The notes: generated by a model not told the origin, from the sequence alone. 35,106 nt of DNA from Chloroflexota bacterium (GCA_019247515.1 JAFAOS010000025.1:1-35106); one strand, 5' to 3'. Shown: positions 7,690-16,568, counted from the stretch's first letter. Program-made: numbers and translations.

Positions 7690-9414
7690 TCAGTTGGCTG
7701 CCGCCATGCCATCTAGCAGCTCTTTACGGATCTGATTGCCGCCGTTGGTCTGCCAGTCCTGGACCAGCTGGTCGTAGTCGGTCAGCGGACGCCTGCCCAG
7801 CACGACGTCGGTAATACCATCCAGAAACGCCTGGTTGAGCGTGACGTTCCTGGTGTTGAGCGTGGGCGAGAAGAAGCCCAGGCTCGGGTCCGAAATGCCG
7901 GACGGAATCGCCATGTGTTCGGCGTCATACTCGGCCTTGGCATAGCCCGGGATCGTGGCGAGATACATCACTTGCGGGTGCTGCACGATGTACTTCCAGT
8001 TCACGTAGTTGGCGTCGAGGTTCAGGTTGTCGCCGATCGGCTGCGGGTTGCCGTTGGCGTCGAGGGAATAGTCCACGCCCGGAATGCCCGCAATCAGCAG
8101 CAGGTCTTCGGCGCTGCCGAACGGCGCGGCCAGGTAGTCGACGATGCGCAGCAGCTCCTGGACACGATCGGCGCTCGCCTTCTTGAAGGCCGTCGCCGAT
8201 TGGAAGCCAAGGCTCAGGTAATGCACCGGCTTGCCGCCGTCCTGGGCTGGAAATGGCGGCAGTGGGTGGAAGTTGACCGGGGGGTTCTGCTGCAGCCCCC
8301 GGCCCCAGAAGTCGTTCCAGGGATTGCCAAAGCCCTCGGGCAAAATAGCCATGCGCCCGGCCACGAAATCCGCCCGGCGGGAGTTGAGGTTGTAGTTCAA
8401 GCTATTAGGGTGAAATAAGCCCGCCGCCACCAGGTCGTGCAGGTAGCTGGCTGTGGCTTTCATTTCCGCCGTTTCGAAATTCTTGATCAAGTTGCCGTTC
8501 GGGTCGAGACGCCAGTTGTTGGGGCCGCCGAAGATCTGCGACCAGGCGACGATGTCGTAGCCCATGCCGGCGTAGGTGGCCGTCGCCCAGCGGTTCTGGT
8601 CCGGCCTGTTCAAGTCGGTCAGGATCTTCTTGAAGTCGTCGGCGCTTTTGGGCACCACGGTGGCGCCAATTTCCGCGTCGTAGATGTTGTCGTTCTTGAA
8701 GAAGAACGTGCCCGGCGCGTAGCGCTCGATGGGAATCATGTACAGCTTGCCCTGGTAGGCACAGCCGGCGTTCTTCCAGGCGAACGTGGGAATCGCGGCC
8801 AGGTTGGGATAGTCCTTCACGGCGTCGCCCCCGAGATACGGCGTGAGGTCGGCTGCCTGCGCCTGCAGGAACTGCGCGGCGCCGGCCGCGCCGTTGATGC
8901 CCGCGGTCATGTTGAGCATGTCGGGGAGATCGCCGCCAGCCATGATGGTCGCCAGCCGCTGGACGTAGTCTTGCTGGGGCACGATGTTGAACGTGACGGT
9001 AGCGTTGAGCGCCTTGTTGACCGCTTGCCAGGCCGGGTTCTGGTCCAGCGGACGCGAGGGCGGGTACAGCCCGGGCGAGACGGCGGTGACCGTGCCGCCG
9101 GCGCCCGGCGGATCCTTCAGCCACGACTTTTGCGGGTTCCTGGGATAGTTGTCGTAGCCGTCCTCGTACAGCGGGCCGTCGCTCGCGTAGTCCGGCCTGG
9201 GGCCGTTCTGAGCCGCCATGTACGTGGGATAGACACTGGCCGCACCGCTGGTGCTGGTCGCCGGCGCAGGACCCACGGCCGTTCCGCCGACGCCAGCACG
9301 CGGAAGGGAAAGCCCGCAAGCGCCGGCAAGCACTGGCGCCGCCCCGACCACCCCGACCGCCAACCGAACGAACGTACGCCTGTTCAACACAGTCGACTCA
9401 GCTTTGATGGTCAT
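7690..9414 (-). CDS. Extracellular solute-binding lipoprotein (LplA/YesO-like, carbohydrate-type ABC importer)
   Basis: 574 residues. A Tat signal NRRTFVRLAVG at about 11-21 is followed by a lipobox ending at Cys33 (LAGAC) and a short Ala/Gly/Thr linker. The mature part resembles large family-1 binding proteins (LipO/LplA, about 550 residues), with PLYEDGYDNYPRNPQKSW near the front and two alternating lobes. Paralogous to the protein at 12466-14226, with the shared block DLTPxLGGDAVKDYPNLAxIPT. No permease or ATPase lies nearby, so it must use a remote partner or act as a receptor. It is the last gene of the minus-strand set that includes the toxin-like pair. Confidence 0.9.
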   Translation of the reverse strand: MTIKAESTVLNRRTFVRLAVGVVGAAPVLAGACGLSLPRAGVGGTAVGPAPATSTSGAASVYPTYMAAQNGPRPDYASDGPLYEDGYDNYPRNPQKSWLKDPPGAGGTVTAVSPGLYPPSRPLDQNPAWQAVNKALNATVTFNIVPQQDYVQRLATIMAGGDLPDMLNMTAGINGAAGAAQFLQAQAADLTPYLGGDAVKDYPNLAAIPTFAWKNAGCAYQGKLYMIPIERYAPGTFFFKNDNIYDAEIGATVVPKSADDFKKILTDLNRPDQNRWATATYAGMGYDIVAWSQIFGGPNNWRLDPNGNLIKNFETAEMKATASYLHDLVAAGLFHPNSLNYNLNSRRADFVAGRMAILPEGFGNPWNDFWGRGLQQNPPVNFHPLPPFPAQDGGKPVHYLSLGFQSATAFKKASADRVQELLRIVDYLAAPFGSAEDLLLIAGIPGVDYSLDANGNPQPIGDNLNLDANYVNWKYIVQHPQVMYLATIPGYAKAEYDAEHMAIPSGISDPSLGFFSPTLNTRNVTLNQAFLDGITDVVLGRRPLTDYDQLVQDWQTNGGNQIRKELLDGMAAAN

Positions 9415-9459
9415 GGACCCACGTTACTCCGAGCCCCGCATGCGGGTGGTAACCCGTCG

Positions 9460-10134
9460 CTAGCCGTAGAGCGGACTGGGCAGGCCCACCGCGAGCGAGT
9501 CCACGTGCCACTGGACGTCTGAGGGCGCCCGCGCCTCGACGTGCCAACGGCTCACGTCGACGCGATGCGGACCGTTGTCCCGCGTTGCGATCGAGTAGGA
9601 GCAGAAGTCCAGCTCGAGTCCGTCATCAGCCAGGCGCCTGCTCTTGAAGCGGACGGCCTCTGACATCATCTCGAGGTGTTCGGGGTGGATCAGCGTCCGC
9701 AAGTCGTCCGAGCTGAGCACCAGGGCCTGCGCGCCGCCCAGATCGGTCGCCGCGTAGCGCGTCAGCAGACCGGCCAGCTCGACTCCGGATAGCAGCTCCG
9801 GGAGCGCGGCAAAGAACCTGCGCAACTGGTCCGCATCGTTGAGATGAAAAACCTCGCCTGGGCACGGGATGCCGAACCCGTGTGGAGTTGGTGGCGGATC
9901 GGCGAAGAGGTACAGGCGCGCCTCGAACAGGTCATACAAGTCGCTCTTCCGAAAATTGCGCCAGCGATCGACCCGTTCTACCTGCCACCATTCGTCCGCC
10001 TCGACGATGAATGCATCGCCAACCCGACGCGTCTGGCTCACGCTCTGTCCAGGCGCCAGCAAGAAGCGTTCGACAAGACCGCGGGCGCGGGCGCCGGTGT
10101 CGTCGGGGGTCGGCACGTTCATCGAAGGTCCCAA
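9460..10134 (-). CDS. Unknown 224-residue protein, partner of the metalloprotease protein
   Basis: A TTG start at 10134 lies two bases after the upstream stop; an ATG at 10122 (MNVPTPDDTG) is an alternative. Mixed alpha/beta soluble protein, acidic, rich in Trp and Arg near the N-terminus (DEWWQVERVDRWRNF), with no signal peptide or membrane helix. I recognise no family. Tight coupling behind a toxin-like gene makes an immunity protein or dedicated chaperone plausible. That is inference from position only. Confidence 0.8.
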   Translation of the reverse strand: MGPSMNVPTPDDTGARARGLVERFLLAPGQSVSQTRRVGDAFIVEADEWWQVERVDRWRNFRKSDLYDLFEARLYLFADPPPTPHGFGIPCPGEVFHLNDADQLRRFFAALPELLSGVELAGLLTRYAATDLGGAQALVLSSDDLRTLIHPEHLEMMSEAVRFKSRRLADDGLELDFCSYSIATRDNGPHRVDVSRWHVEARAPSDVQWHVDSLAVGLPSPLYG

Positions 10135-10136
10135 CG

Positions 10137-12359
10137 CTAGAACCGCTGCATCCGACGGATGACGTTCAACACCGCTTCGGAGCTATCGATATCACCAGGA
10201 ATCGTGTAGTTGTACGGTGGCCCAGAGATGTGAATTGAGATCGCGTTGTCGTCAGCATTCAGCAGCCACTTCAACTGATCCGGGATTTTGGCGTTTGGAT
10301 CGCGCGCCAGACGCTGCAAGAACAGACGCTCCGCGGTATAGGCTTCGAATTCGGCCATGAACCCCGTGACGGACTGCCCGAAGCTGGCCTGCACGTAGTG
10401 GATTGATTCGTGAATGACAGTCGACGAAACGAACTCCAGTGAACCTGGCTTGACAAACATATGACCCGTGCGGGGATCGTAGAAGCCGTTCCACGTCAGT
10501 GCTTTCTGATTGACGATGAATTCGCTGGCGCGCTTGTTGCCCAGAACTGACTCCAGTGCTTCCTCGGTGAGTGGGTGCACGCTGCCGTCAGCGCTGAGCC
10601 GGTCGAAGACCTTGCGGAAGCCCTTGCCGGCGACCTTTTCGATCTGGTCGGCCACCTTGGTCATGTCCGCCTTGAGGAACGCCGCGTGGACCGCGTCGGC
10701 CTGAATGGCGACGTCGCCCGTCGCGCCGGCGCCAGTCACCGAGGCGCTCAGCCGGGCTTGCGCGTCCGCGCTGAGACCGAACTTACGCCCGGCCTCCATC
10801 AACTCGGCCGTCGATTCGGCTGTCTTCGCGGCGCGCGCCGCCTCGATCAGTTCGGCCAGGCTCTTGAACGCCGTGGCAGCCGCCTTGATATCGGCGATCG
10901 CGGCGACCACGTCCATGGCCAGCCAGATCAATTCGGGCGGCTCTCCCTGTGAAATGGCCTTGGCCTTGTCGAAGTCGGTTGCTTCGGCAGCGCTCTCCAG
11001 CGTGTACTCCTGCAGTTTTTCGTAGGCGCCGTACAGCGTGATAGCTGCCCCCGACACGGCCGCGGCAACCGCGATTCCGGCGATGACGCTGCTGCCACCG
11101 GTGGGGATCGCGGCCAGTAATCCCAGGCCGATGGCCAGGGCGGCCAACAGCTTCTTATCGGACCCCTCGTCCGCCTGAACCTGCGACGCGTGATCGTCCA
11201 CGACGCGTGTCTGCCAGGGCGTCGCGTTCTCTTTCTGCTTGGAAATCTTGAGGATGTTCGCCTGTTTCCAGATCACAAACCTGCCGCCCAGCTGGTCGCG
11301 AACCTCCTTGATATTGTCGAGGCGTTCCTGGGCGACCTGGGTAACTTCCTCCGCAAGATCGTCTGTCGATTTGCTGGCAAGCTCGTTCAGCCGGTCGTAC
11401 GCGTCCGATCCCGTGGTGTACGCGGCAAGGATCGGGTTGTCCTGCTCTCTGGCCTTGCACAGGTTGAAGTACTCGTCCTCCGCCTTCAGCGCGGCGTTCC
11501 GCAATTGCTCGACGCGGTCCAGCTTGTCCTGTGGCGCAACCAGTGCGGGAATGACGGCCGTGAGGCCAGGCGCGCTCGATTTGTTGACGAGGTCGTTGAT
11601 CTCGTCGCGGGCCTTGAAGAATTCGATGTCGACTTTGTTGGCGTCGAGCCGCTTGGCCGCCAGCTCCTTCGCCGTGGCCTGCAACTGCTTGCCTTTGCCG
11701 CCATCCATGGAGTGCGTACCGAGTCCGATCCCGAGCAACGTGTCTTCATGGACGCCAAGCTTCTTCAGCTGGTCCTTGATCTGGTCTTCACTGTTCTGCA
11801 GGATCTCGCGGGCGACGCCCTCTGCCTTGGGCGCGAAGTCTTTGACGTAGTTTTGAACGTCGGTCTGGAAGCGGTCGATTTCCGCGTTGAGCTTCTTCTG
11901 GATGTCGGCGAAGACCTGCGGGTCGACCCGCGCGGACACCTGCGCCCCGACGACTTGCTCGGGAGACATGTTGATAAAGCGCGTTGCCCAGCCGTACGTG
12001 TCATCCCAGCCTTTGGTCGCGACGCGCTGTTCCAGGACCGTGCGGAGCGCGGCGTTGTCGGCCGTCAGGCTCACGCCCTCGTGCGTCACCGCGGCGCCCG
12101 CGGGCCCGGCAGGCGCAGGCGGAGCCGCGGGAGGCTGGCGCTGAACGAGAAGTCGCTGGACCGCGGCGTTGCCCGCACGCCGTTGAAGCTGGCTCAGCAT
12201 CTGGCGACGCGTTGCGATCGGAGCCGCCGCCAGCACCGGACCGTCGACGCCGACCGACGGCAGAACGTCGGACTGATCCGAGAGTGAAGGAGCTTCGGCG
12301 GGCTTCGGGGTGTGCCGAGGCTCGGCGTGCGTCGGACCTTCCGCGGGCGAAGCGCTCAT
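10137..12359 (-). CDS. Toxin-like protein with LQRxAGNxAVxxLL motif and C-terminal zinc metallopeptidase
   Basis: 740 residues from the ATG at 12359 (MSASPAEG). A GTG at 12437 would add 26 residues. The Pro-rich disordered N-terminus contains LQRRAGNAAVQRLL at 58-71, a motif I associate with DUF4157 and contractile-injection-linked cargo proteins. A Lys/Glu/Gln-rich helical region (about 130-400) and a hydrophobic hairpin-like stretch (about 402-446) follow. The C-terminal domain has HESIH at 650-654 (HExxH zinc motif), with Glu candidates for the third ligand at about 670-672 in FMAEFEAYTAER, as in gluzincins. No secretion signal and no injection-system structural genes are present here. The next gene starts two bases after the stop. 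Confidence 0.8.
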   Translation of the reverse strand: MSASPAEGPTHAEPRHTPKPAEAPSLSDQSDVLPSVGVDGPVLAAAPIATRRQMLSQLQRRAGNAAVQRLLVQRQPPAAPPAPAGPAGAAVTHEGVSLTADNAALRTVLEQRVATKGWDDTYGWATRFINMSPEQVVGAQVSARVDPQVFADIQKKLNAEIDRFQTDVQNYVKDFAPKAEGVAREILQNSEDQIKDQLKKLGVHEDTLLGIGLGTHSMDGGKGKQLQATAKELAAKRLDANKVDIEFFKARDEINDLVNKSSAPGLTAVIPALVAPQDKLDRVEQLRNAALKAEDEYFNLCKAREQDNPILAAYTTGSDAYDRLNELASKSTDDLAEEVTQVAQERLDNIKEVRDQLGGRFVIWKQANILKISKQKENATPWQTRVVDDHASQVQADEGSDKKLLAALAIGLGLLAAIPTGGSSVIAGIAVAAAVSGAAITLYGAYEKLQEYTLESAAEATDFDKAKAISQGEPPELIWLAMDVVAAIADIKAAATAFKSLAELIEAARAAKTAESTAELMEAGRKFGLSADAQARLSASVTGAGATGDVAIQADAVHAAFLKADMTKVADQIEKVAGKGFRKVFDRLSADGSVHPLTEEALESVLGNKRASEFIVNQKALTWNGFYDPRTGHMFVKPGSLEFVSSTVIHESIHYVQASFGQSVTGFMAEFEAYTAERLFLQRLARDPNAKIPDQLKWLLNADDNAISIHISGPPYNYTIPGDIDSSEAVLNVIRRMQRF

Positions 12360-12465
12360 GTGCGTTTCGCGAGTCTCCCTCCAGATTGGCTTGACGTCAA
12401 TGGGCAACCTGTTCGGATTGCCTGTGAAGGGTTTCACTCTGGCAGGAGATGACGCTGTCGGGTAT

Positions 12466-14226
12466 TTACGCCTTTGCTGCCGCGAAGACCTGCTCGAACT
12501 CGGAGCGGACCTGGTCGCCGCCCTGGCTGCGCCAGTCAGACACCATCTGATCGAAATCGCTCAATGGAGCGCGACCAAAGAACATCGCTTCGAGACGATC
12601 AGCCAGCATCTGCTGGAGCGCCGCGTTCTTCGACGAGAACGTCGGCGAAAACAGACCCACTGTCGGATCCGCAACGCCGACCGGCACGACCGCCGCCGCC
12701 GATTCGTACATGACTCGGCCGTATTCCTCGGAGTGCGTGTCGCTGTAGAAGAAGGCCGGCGAACCGGTAATATTCCACGGCCCGCCGCCCGGTAATTCGG
12801 CTTTGCCCTGGTCCGTGAGCACTGGGTTGCCGTCCGGGCCGAGCGCGTAATCCACGTTCGGAGTGCCATAGTGCAGCGACAGATACTCCTGGCTGCCGAA
12901 CGGCGCCGCAAGATAGTCGAGAACCCGCAGCAGTTCCTGGATGCGATCTGAGCTCGCTTTCTTGAGCAGGTTGATGCCCAGGTTGCCAGGGCCGAAATAA
13001 TACTGGGCCTTGCCACCATCGTGGGCGAACGGGAGCAAATACGTCAGCTTCGAACTACCACCAAGCTGACCCGCGAAGTACGGGTACAGCGGCCAGATGG
13101 CGACGTGCACGGCGGCGCCGCCTTTGAGAAAATCCTGGTCGGCCGAAGCCTGGTTGAAGGGCGAATTCGGACTGAACGTGCCGGCCGCAATCAGGTCCCG
13201 TTCGTAGGCGACTGATTGCTTGAATGCGTCGGTCTCGATGTCCTTGGTGAACTTGCCACTGCCGTCGACCGCCCACCCGTTCGGCGCACCGAAAATCTGG
13301 GGAAACCAGCCGTAAGCGTTGCTGCCAAACGTATTGCCGCTCGGCCCACTCACAACCCCCAGCCCCCAGTGGTTCGCCTGCGGATCCGTCAACGCCTTCA
13401 TGAAATTCGTCAGGTCGTCGCTGTTCTTCGGTTGCGACACACCTGCTGCTTGCATCATGTCCAGACGCGCAAATTCACATCCGAAGAAGCGACTTTGAAT
13501 CAGCGGAACACCGTAGATCTTGTTCTTGAACAGGGTCCCTTGCCAGGCATAGGTGGGAATATTGGCGAGATTGGGATAGTCTTTGACCGCGTCACCGCCG
13601 AGAAACGGAGTCAGATCCGCCATTTGCGACTCCAGAAACGTCGCAAAGTCCGGAATCAAGCTCGAGGGCGGATAGAACAGGATGTCGGGGAGACTGCCGC
13701 TGGAAACAACCGTCGCCACTTTGGCGCCGTAGTCAGGGGCACCGACGATGTTCAAGTTGAGGGTCGCGTTCAGGGCCGCGTTCACCGCTTGCCAGGCCGC
13801 GCTCTGGGCCATCGGCGTGGCTGGTGGAAAAAAGGTCCAGACCAGGACATCCACGTTCGAGCCATTGCCGGGCGTCTTGCGCACTGACTGCACGAGGTTC
13901 TTGGGCATGCTGAAGTAGGCGGGTGGTAAGCCCTGGTCGTTGCCCGGCAGGTCCGGGGCTGGCACCTGTGCGGCAACAAACGTCGGCAGCGGCGCGCCGC
14001 CACTGGCTGTGGCGGTGGTCGGTTTGGCGGCCACCGTGGCGGTCGTGGGCGCGGGTGCGCCTGTCGCGGCCGCGGCCGACGCCGTGGTCGGCTTGGCCGC
14101 TGGAGGCGAAGTGGGCGCGCTGGCGGGAGCGGACGTCGGAGAAGCTGGAGGAGCGCTACATGCCGCGAACAAGGGCAGCGCCAGTGTCGTGCCGAGCGAC
14201 AACCTCAACAGTTCGCGGCGATTCAT
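12466..14226 (-). CDS. Extracellular solute-binding lipoprotein, paralog of the one at 7690-9414
   Basis: 586 residues from the ATG at 14226, chosen because AGGAGGTG sits four bases upstream; longer frames lack this. Tat-type start MNRRELLRLSLG, lipobox Cys at 23 (LFAAC), then a long Ala/Pro/Thr linker (about 25-85). The mature part matches the LplA/YesO-like family and shares DLTPFLGGDAVKDYPNLANIPT with the other copy. No importer subunits are adjacent. The ribosome-binding site lies in one arm of a perfect inverted repeat, listed separately. It lies behind the TetR gene on the same strand and may be co-transcribed with it. Confidence 0.9.
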   Translation of the reverse strand: MNRRELLRLSLGTTLALPLFAACSAPPASPTSAPASAPTSPPAAKPTTASAAAATGAPAPTTATVAAKPTTATASGGAPLPTFVAAQVPAPDLPGNDQGLPPAYFSMPKNLVQSVRKTPGNGSNVDVLVWTFFPPATPMAQSAAWQAVNAALNATLNLNIVGAPDYGAKVATVVSSGSLPDILFYPPSSLIPDFATFLESQMADLTPFLGGDAVKDYPNLANIPTYAWQGTLFKNKIYGVPLIQSRFFGCEFARLDMMQAAGVSQPKNSDDLTNFMKALTDPQANHWGLGVVSGPSGNTFGSNAYGWFPQIFGAPNGWAVDGSGKFTKDIETDAFKQSVAYERDLIAAGTFSPNSPFNQASADQDFLKGGAAVHVAIWPLYPYFAGQLGGSSKLTYLLPFAHDGGKAQYYFGPGNLGINLLKKASSDRIQELLRVLDYLAAPFGSQEYLSLHYGTPNVDYALGPDGNPVLTDQGKAELPGGGPWNITGSPAFFYSDTHSEEYGRVMYESAAAVVPVGVADPTVGLFSPTFSSKNAALQQMLADRLEAMFFGRAPLSDFDQMVSDWRSQGGDQVRSEFEQVFAAAKA

Positions 14227-14230
14227 TCGA

Positions 14231-14271
14231 CACCTCCTGATACCTGCCAGCGTAACGCTTCTCAGGAGGTG
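14231..14271 (-). promoter_or_regulatory. RNA hairpin that would sequester the ribosome-binding site of the 14226 gene
   Basis: On the transcribed strand the 5' arm is CACCTCCTGA (14271-14262) and the 3' arm TCAGGAGGTG (14240-14231): a perfect 10-bp inverted repeat with a 21-base loop. The loop contains a further small stem AGCG-TTA-CGCT. The 3' arm contains the whole Shine-Dalgarno sequence of the solute-binding gene, ending about four bases from the ATG. Pairing would block ribosome access. It could alternatively act on DNA as an operator. No T-run follows. Confidence 0.6.
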
Positions 14272-14290
14272 CACGGCGATCGAGCGTTGC

Positions 14291-14920
14291 TCACCGGCCG
14301 CGCTTCAGAAGCAACGTGGCAAGGGACGCCGTCAGCCACGCCTCCGTCTCGTCGAAGGTCCAGCCGGCCTCCTGCGTGAGCTGGCGCCACGTCGCGGGCG
14401 CCGTCATCACCGCCATCACGGCCGCCGCACGCTCCGGTGTCGACTGTGGTTGCAATGCGCGGAGTGAGCTCAGCCGAACGGCGGCGGTGGCCGCACCCTG
14501 GGCATGTCGGCGCATGCCATCGGCGACCGCGGCGGCGGCCTCCGGTTCGGCGAGTTCGGCCGACATCAGCACGCGGATCACATCGCCGCAGCGTTCGTTG
14601 ACCTGACGAGTAAGCTGCACGACGCGCGCGATCAACTGCCTCGGGTCGGTTTCTCCGACCAACTTGGCCTGGAGCTCGTCGACGCCGGCTTCGGCATCGA
14701 TCAGGTCGTTGAGGGCCAGGACGAGCGCGGCCTTGGTGCCAACGCTGGCATAGATCGTCTGGACGGCAACGCCGGCTTGCTCGGCGACCTGGGGCACCGA
14801 GGTGTTGGCGTAGCCGTGTTCGGCAAACAGCTGGCGAGCGGCACGCAGGATCTCGCGTCGGGTGTCCGCCGCGGCCACTTCGCGCCGATTGGGGCGTCGA
14901 GCCACCGCGTCGCTTGACAT
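14291..14920 (-). CDS. TetR/AcrR-family transcriptional regulator
   Basis: 209 residues from the ATG at 14920 (MSSDAVARRPNRREVAAAD). An N-terminal TetR helix-turn-helix lies at about 18-65, with the typical AARQLFAEHGYANTSVPQVAEQAGV and TIYASVGTKAAL. The C-terminal ligand domain is variable. It is divergent from the membrane protein and SDR genes, with nested inverted repeats in the gap, so it likely represses that pair and itself. Confidence 0.9.
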   Translation of the reverse strand: MSSDAVARRPNRREVAAADTRREILRAARQLFAEHGYANTSVPQVAEQAGVAVQTIYASVGTKAALVLALNDLIDAEAGVDELQAKLVGETDPRQLIARVVQLTRQVNERCGDVIRVLMSAELAEPEAAAAVADGMRRHAQGAATAAVRLSSLRALQPQSTPERAAAVMAVMTAPATWRQLTQEAGWTFDETEAWLTASLATLLLKRGR

Positions 14921-14940
14921 CCGGCGATTAGCGTAGCACA

Positions 14941-14991
14941 CTTACTGTCACTGGAATACAAATCTAGTGAATTTATGATTCATCCAGTAAG
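14941..14991. promoter_or_regulatory. Nested inverted repeats in the TetR / membrane-protein divergent promoter
   Basis: Outer arms CTTACTG (14941-14947) and CAGTAAG (14985-14991) are perfect complements. Inner arms TCACTGG (14948-14954) and CTAGTGA (14964-14970) match at six of seven positions. The AT-rich centre stands out from the GC-rich surroundings. Best read as a TetR operator. Confidence 0.5.
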
Positions 14992-15006
14992 CGGAGGATT
15001 TTTCCC

Positions 15007-15756
15007 GTGGACACACCCCCCACGTTGCGCAACGTCGAACGCCTTGCCGGTGCCGGCGGCCTGATCTTCGTCGCGACCCTCGTGGTGCAGAACGCCCTGC
15101 GCGCCAACGCGCCTGGCCTCGACGCCTCGCCCACCGCGGTCATGCCGTACTTCGCGCACCCCAGCGCGGCCGCGCTCGTGCCTCTCGGGCTTTTTCCCAT
15201 CGGCATGCTCGGCCTCTTTGCGTTTGTCGCCGCAATCTGGGCCCTCGCCGACACCGACGAGTGCAGGTGGTGGGCGAGCCTGGGTGTGCTGGGCACCGCG
15301 TCGATCGCCGCGCTCTTTGCCGTTGTCAACATCACCGAGATCGTCCTCGTCTCGAAGGCGGAGCAGCTGGCCGATGCGCCCGCGGTGGTGGCCGCATTGT
15401 GGACGCTGCACGCGGCGGCGTTCGGCCTGGATCTGGCTGCGATTGCGATTGCGCTCATCGGTCTCAGCAGAACCTCCGCGGCGATGCGTCTGGTCCCGCA
15501 CTGGATCGCAACCGTTGCCCTGCTCGGCGCGGTCTGCTTGCTCACGCCGGCCGTCTTCAGCCTCGCGCTCACAAGCAACGCCGCCTGGATGGCGCCCGCG
15601 CTGGTTGGCTTCGCGGTGTGGATCGTGTTCGTCGCGATGGCCAGCATCTCGCTCGTGCGCCGACGGCCAATCCAGCGCGGGTCGGTCCATGGGGCCGAGC
15701 GCGACGGGGGATATGCTAGCGCTAGGCCTGCACGCAAGCTCCAGCAGTCCGCGTGA
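15007..15756 (+). CDS. Six-helix integral membrane protein
   Basis: 249 residues with a GTG start at 15007 and ribosome-binding site GGAGGA about eight bases upstream. Six hydrophobic helices (about 17-30, 54-80, 88-114, 127-152, 162-185, 198-220), then a basic tail. It resembles DUF4386-like membrane proteins in size and helix layout, but I cannot assign the family firmly. The protein at 34042-34716 has the same layout and is also divergent from a regulator. It is followed 18 bases later by the SDR gene, forming an operon. Confidence 0.8.
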   Translation: MDTPPTLRNVERLAGAGGLIFVATLVVQNALRANAPGLDASPTAVMPYFAHPSAAALVPLGLFPIGMLGLFAFVAAIWALADTDECRWWASLGVLGTASIAALFAVVNITEIVLVSKAEQLADAPAVVAALWTLHAAAFGLDLAAIAIALIGLSRTSAAMRLVPHWIATVALLGAVCLLTPAVFSLALTSNAAWMAPALVGFAVWIVFVAMASISLVRRRPIQRGSVHGAERDGGYASARPARKLQQSA

Positions 15757-15774
15757 AGGAGAGGAACAATCAGC

Positions 15775-16550
15775 ATGGACGTACTGCGTGATCGAGTGGC
15801 CGTCGTCACCGGTGGCGCGAGCGGGATCGGCTTCGCGCTGGCAAAAGCGTTTGCAGGCGAAGGCATGAAGGTGGTGTTGGCTGACGTCGAACAGCCGCGC
15901 CTTGAAGAAGCTCGCCAGACGCTTGCGGCGGATGGCCTGGAGGTCCTGGCGGTCCGCACCGATGTTTCTCAGCAAGGCGACGTGGAGCGTTTGCTCTCGG
16001 CGACGCTGCAAGCCTTTGGAGCCGTCCACGTCGTGTGTAACAACGCTGGCGTCAGCCTCGGAGGCCGGCGGCCGGTGTGGCAGGCGAGCGTCGCCGACTG
16101 GGAGTGGATGCTCGGAGTGAACCTGTGGGGCGTTATCCACGGGGTGCGAACGTTCATGCCGGTCCTTCTGGAGCAGCCGGAGGCACATGTGGTGAACACT
16201 GCCTCCATCGCCGGCCTGATCCCGGCGGTGCTCGGCATATATAGCGTCACCAAGCACGCGGTCGTGGCCCTCTCGGAAGCGCTCCAGGTGGAGCTCGCTT
16301 CCAGGACCCAACGCGCGCCGAGGCGGACCCGGCGGTGGCCGCGGCACGGCGCGCGCTCGTTCAGAGCGGGACGTCGCCGGAGATGGTCGCGGCCTGCGTT
16401 GTAGACGCGGTGCGCAGCGGACGGTTCTATGTGCTCCCCCATCCGGAGTGGATGGAAATGGTCACCCGGCGGACGGAGGCGATCGAGCGGGGCGACCCGC
16501 CAGCGGCCCAAAACCTGGCCAACGTCCAGCGCAGCCGCGCCCCAGCCTAG
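15775..16550 (+). pseudogene. Short-chain dehydrogenase/reductase with internal deletion and frameshift
   Basis: AAGGAGAGG lies ten bases before the ATG. The first 175 or so codons are a good classical SDR: TGGASGIG cofactor motif, NNAG, and the SIAG...YSVTK catalytic Ser/Tyr/Lys. After VELAS (about 16300) the frame turns into Arg-rich nonsense and stops at 16404. Another frame (about 16300-16550) carries the expected SDR tail: DPTRAEADPAVAAARRAL, then FYVLPHPEW and a normal stop. In relatives about 30-40 residues, including the VSVLCPG(F/W)V segment, lie between these parts, so roughly 90-100 bases are missing as well as the frame being lost. The product would lack the substrate loop. Confidence 0.75.
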
Positions 16551-16568
16551 CTCCAGGGCCCTCGCAGT

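Noticed and set aside
10137..12359. DUF4157 metallopeptidase domain
   Set aside because: The LQRxAGN motif suggested it, but the HExxH is at the far C-terminus in a different context (HESIHYVQ), so only a generic zincin call is made.
14980..16347. 455- and 328-codon minus-strand ORFs opposite the membrane protein and SDR
   Set aside because: Arg/His/Ala-rich low-complexity translation with no motifs; the plus strand carries the real genes.
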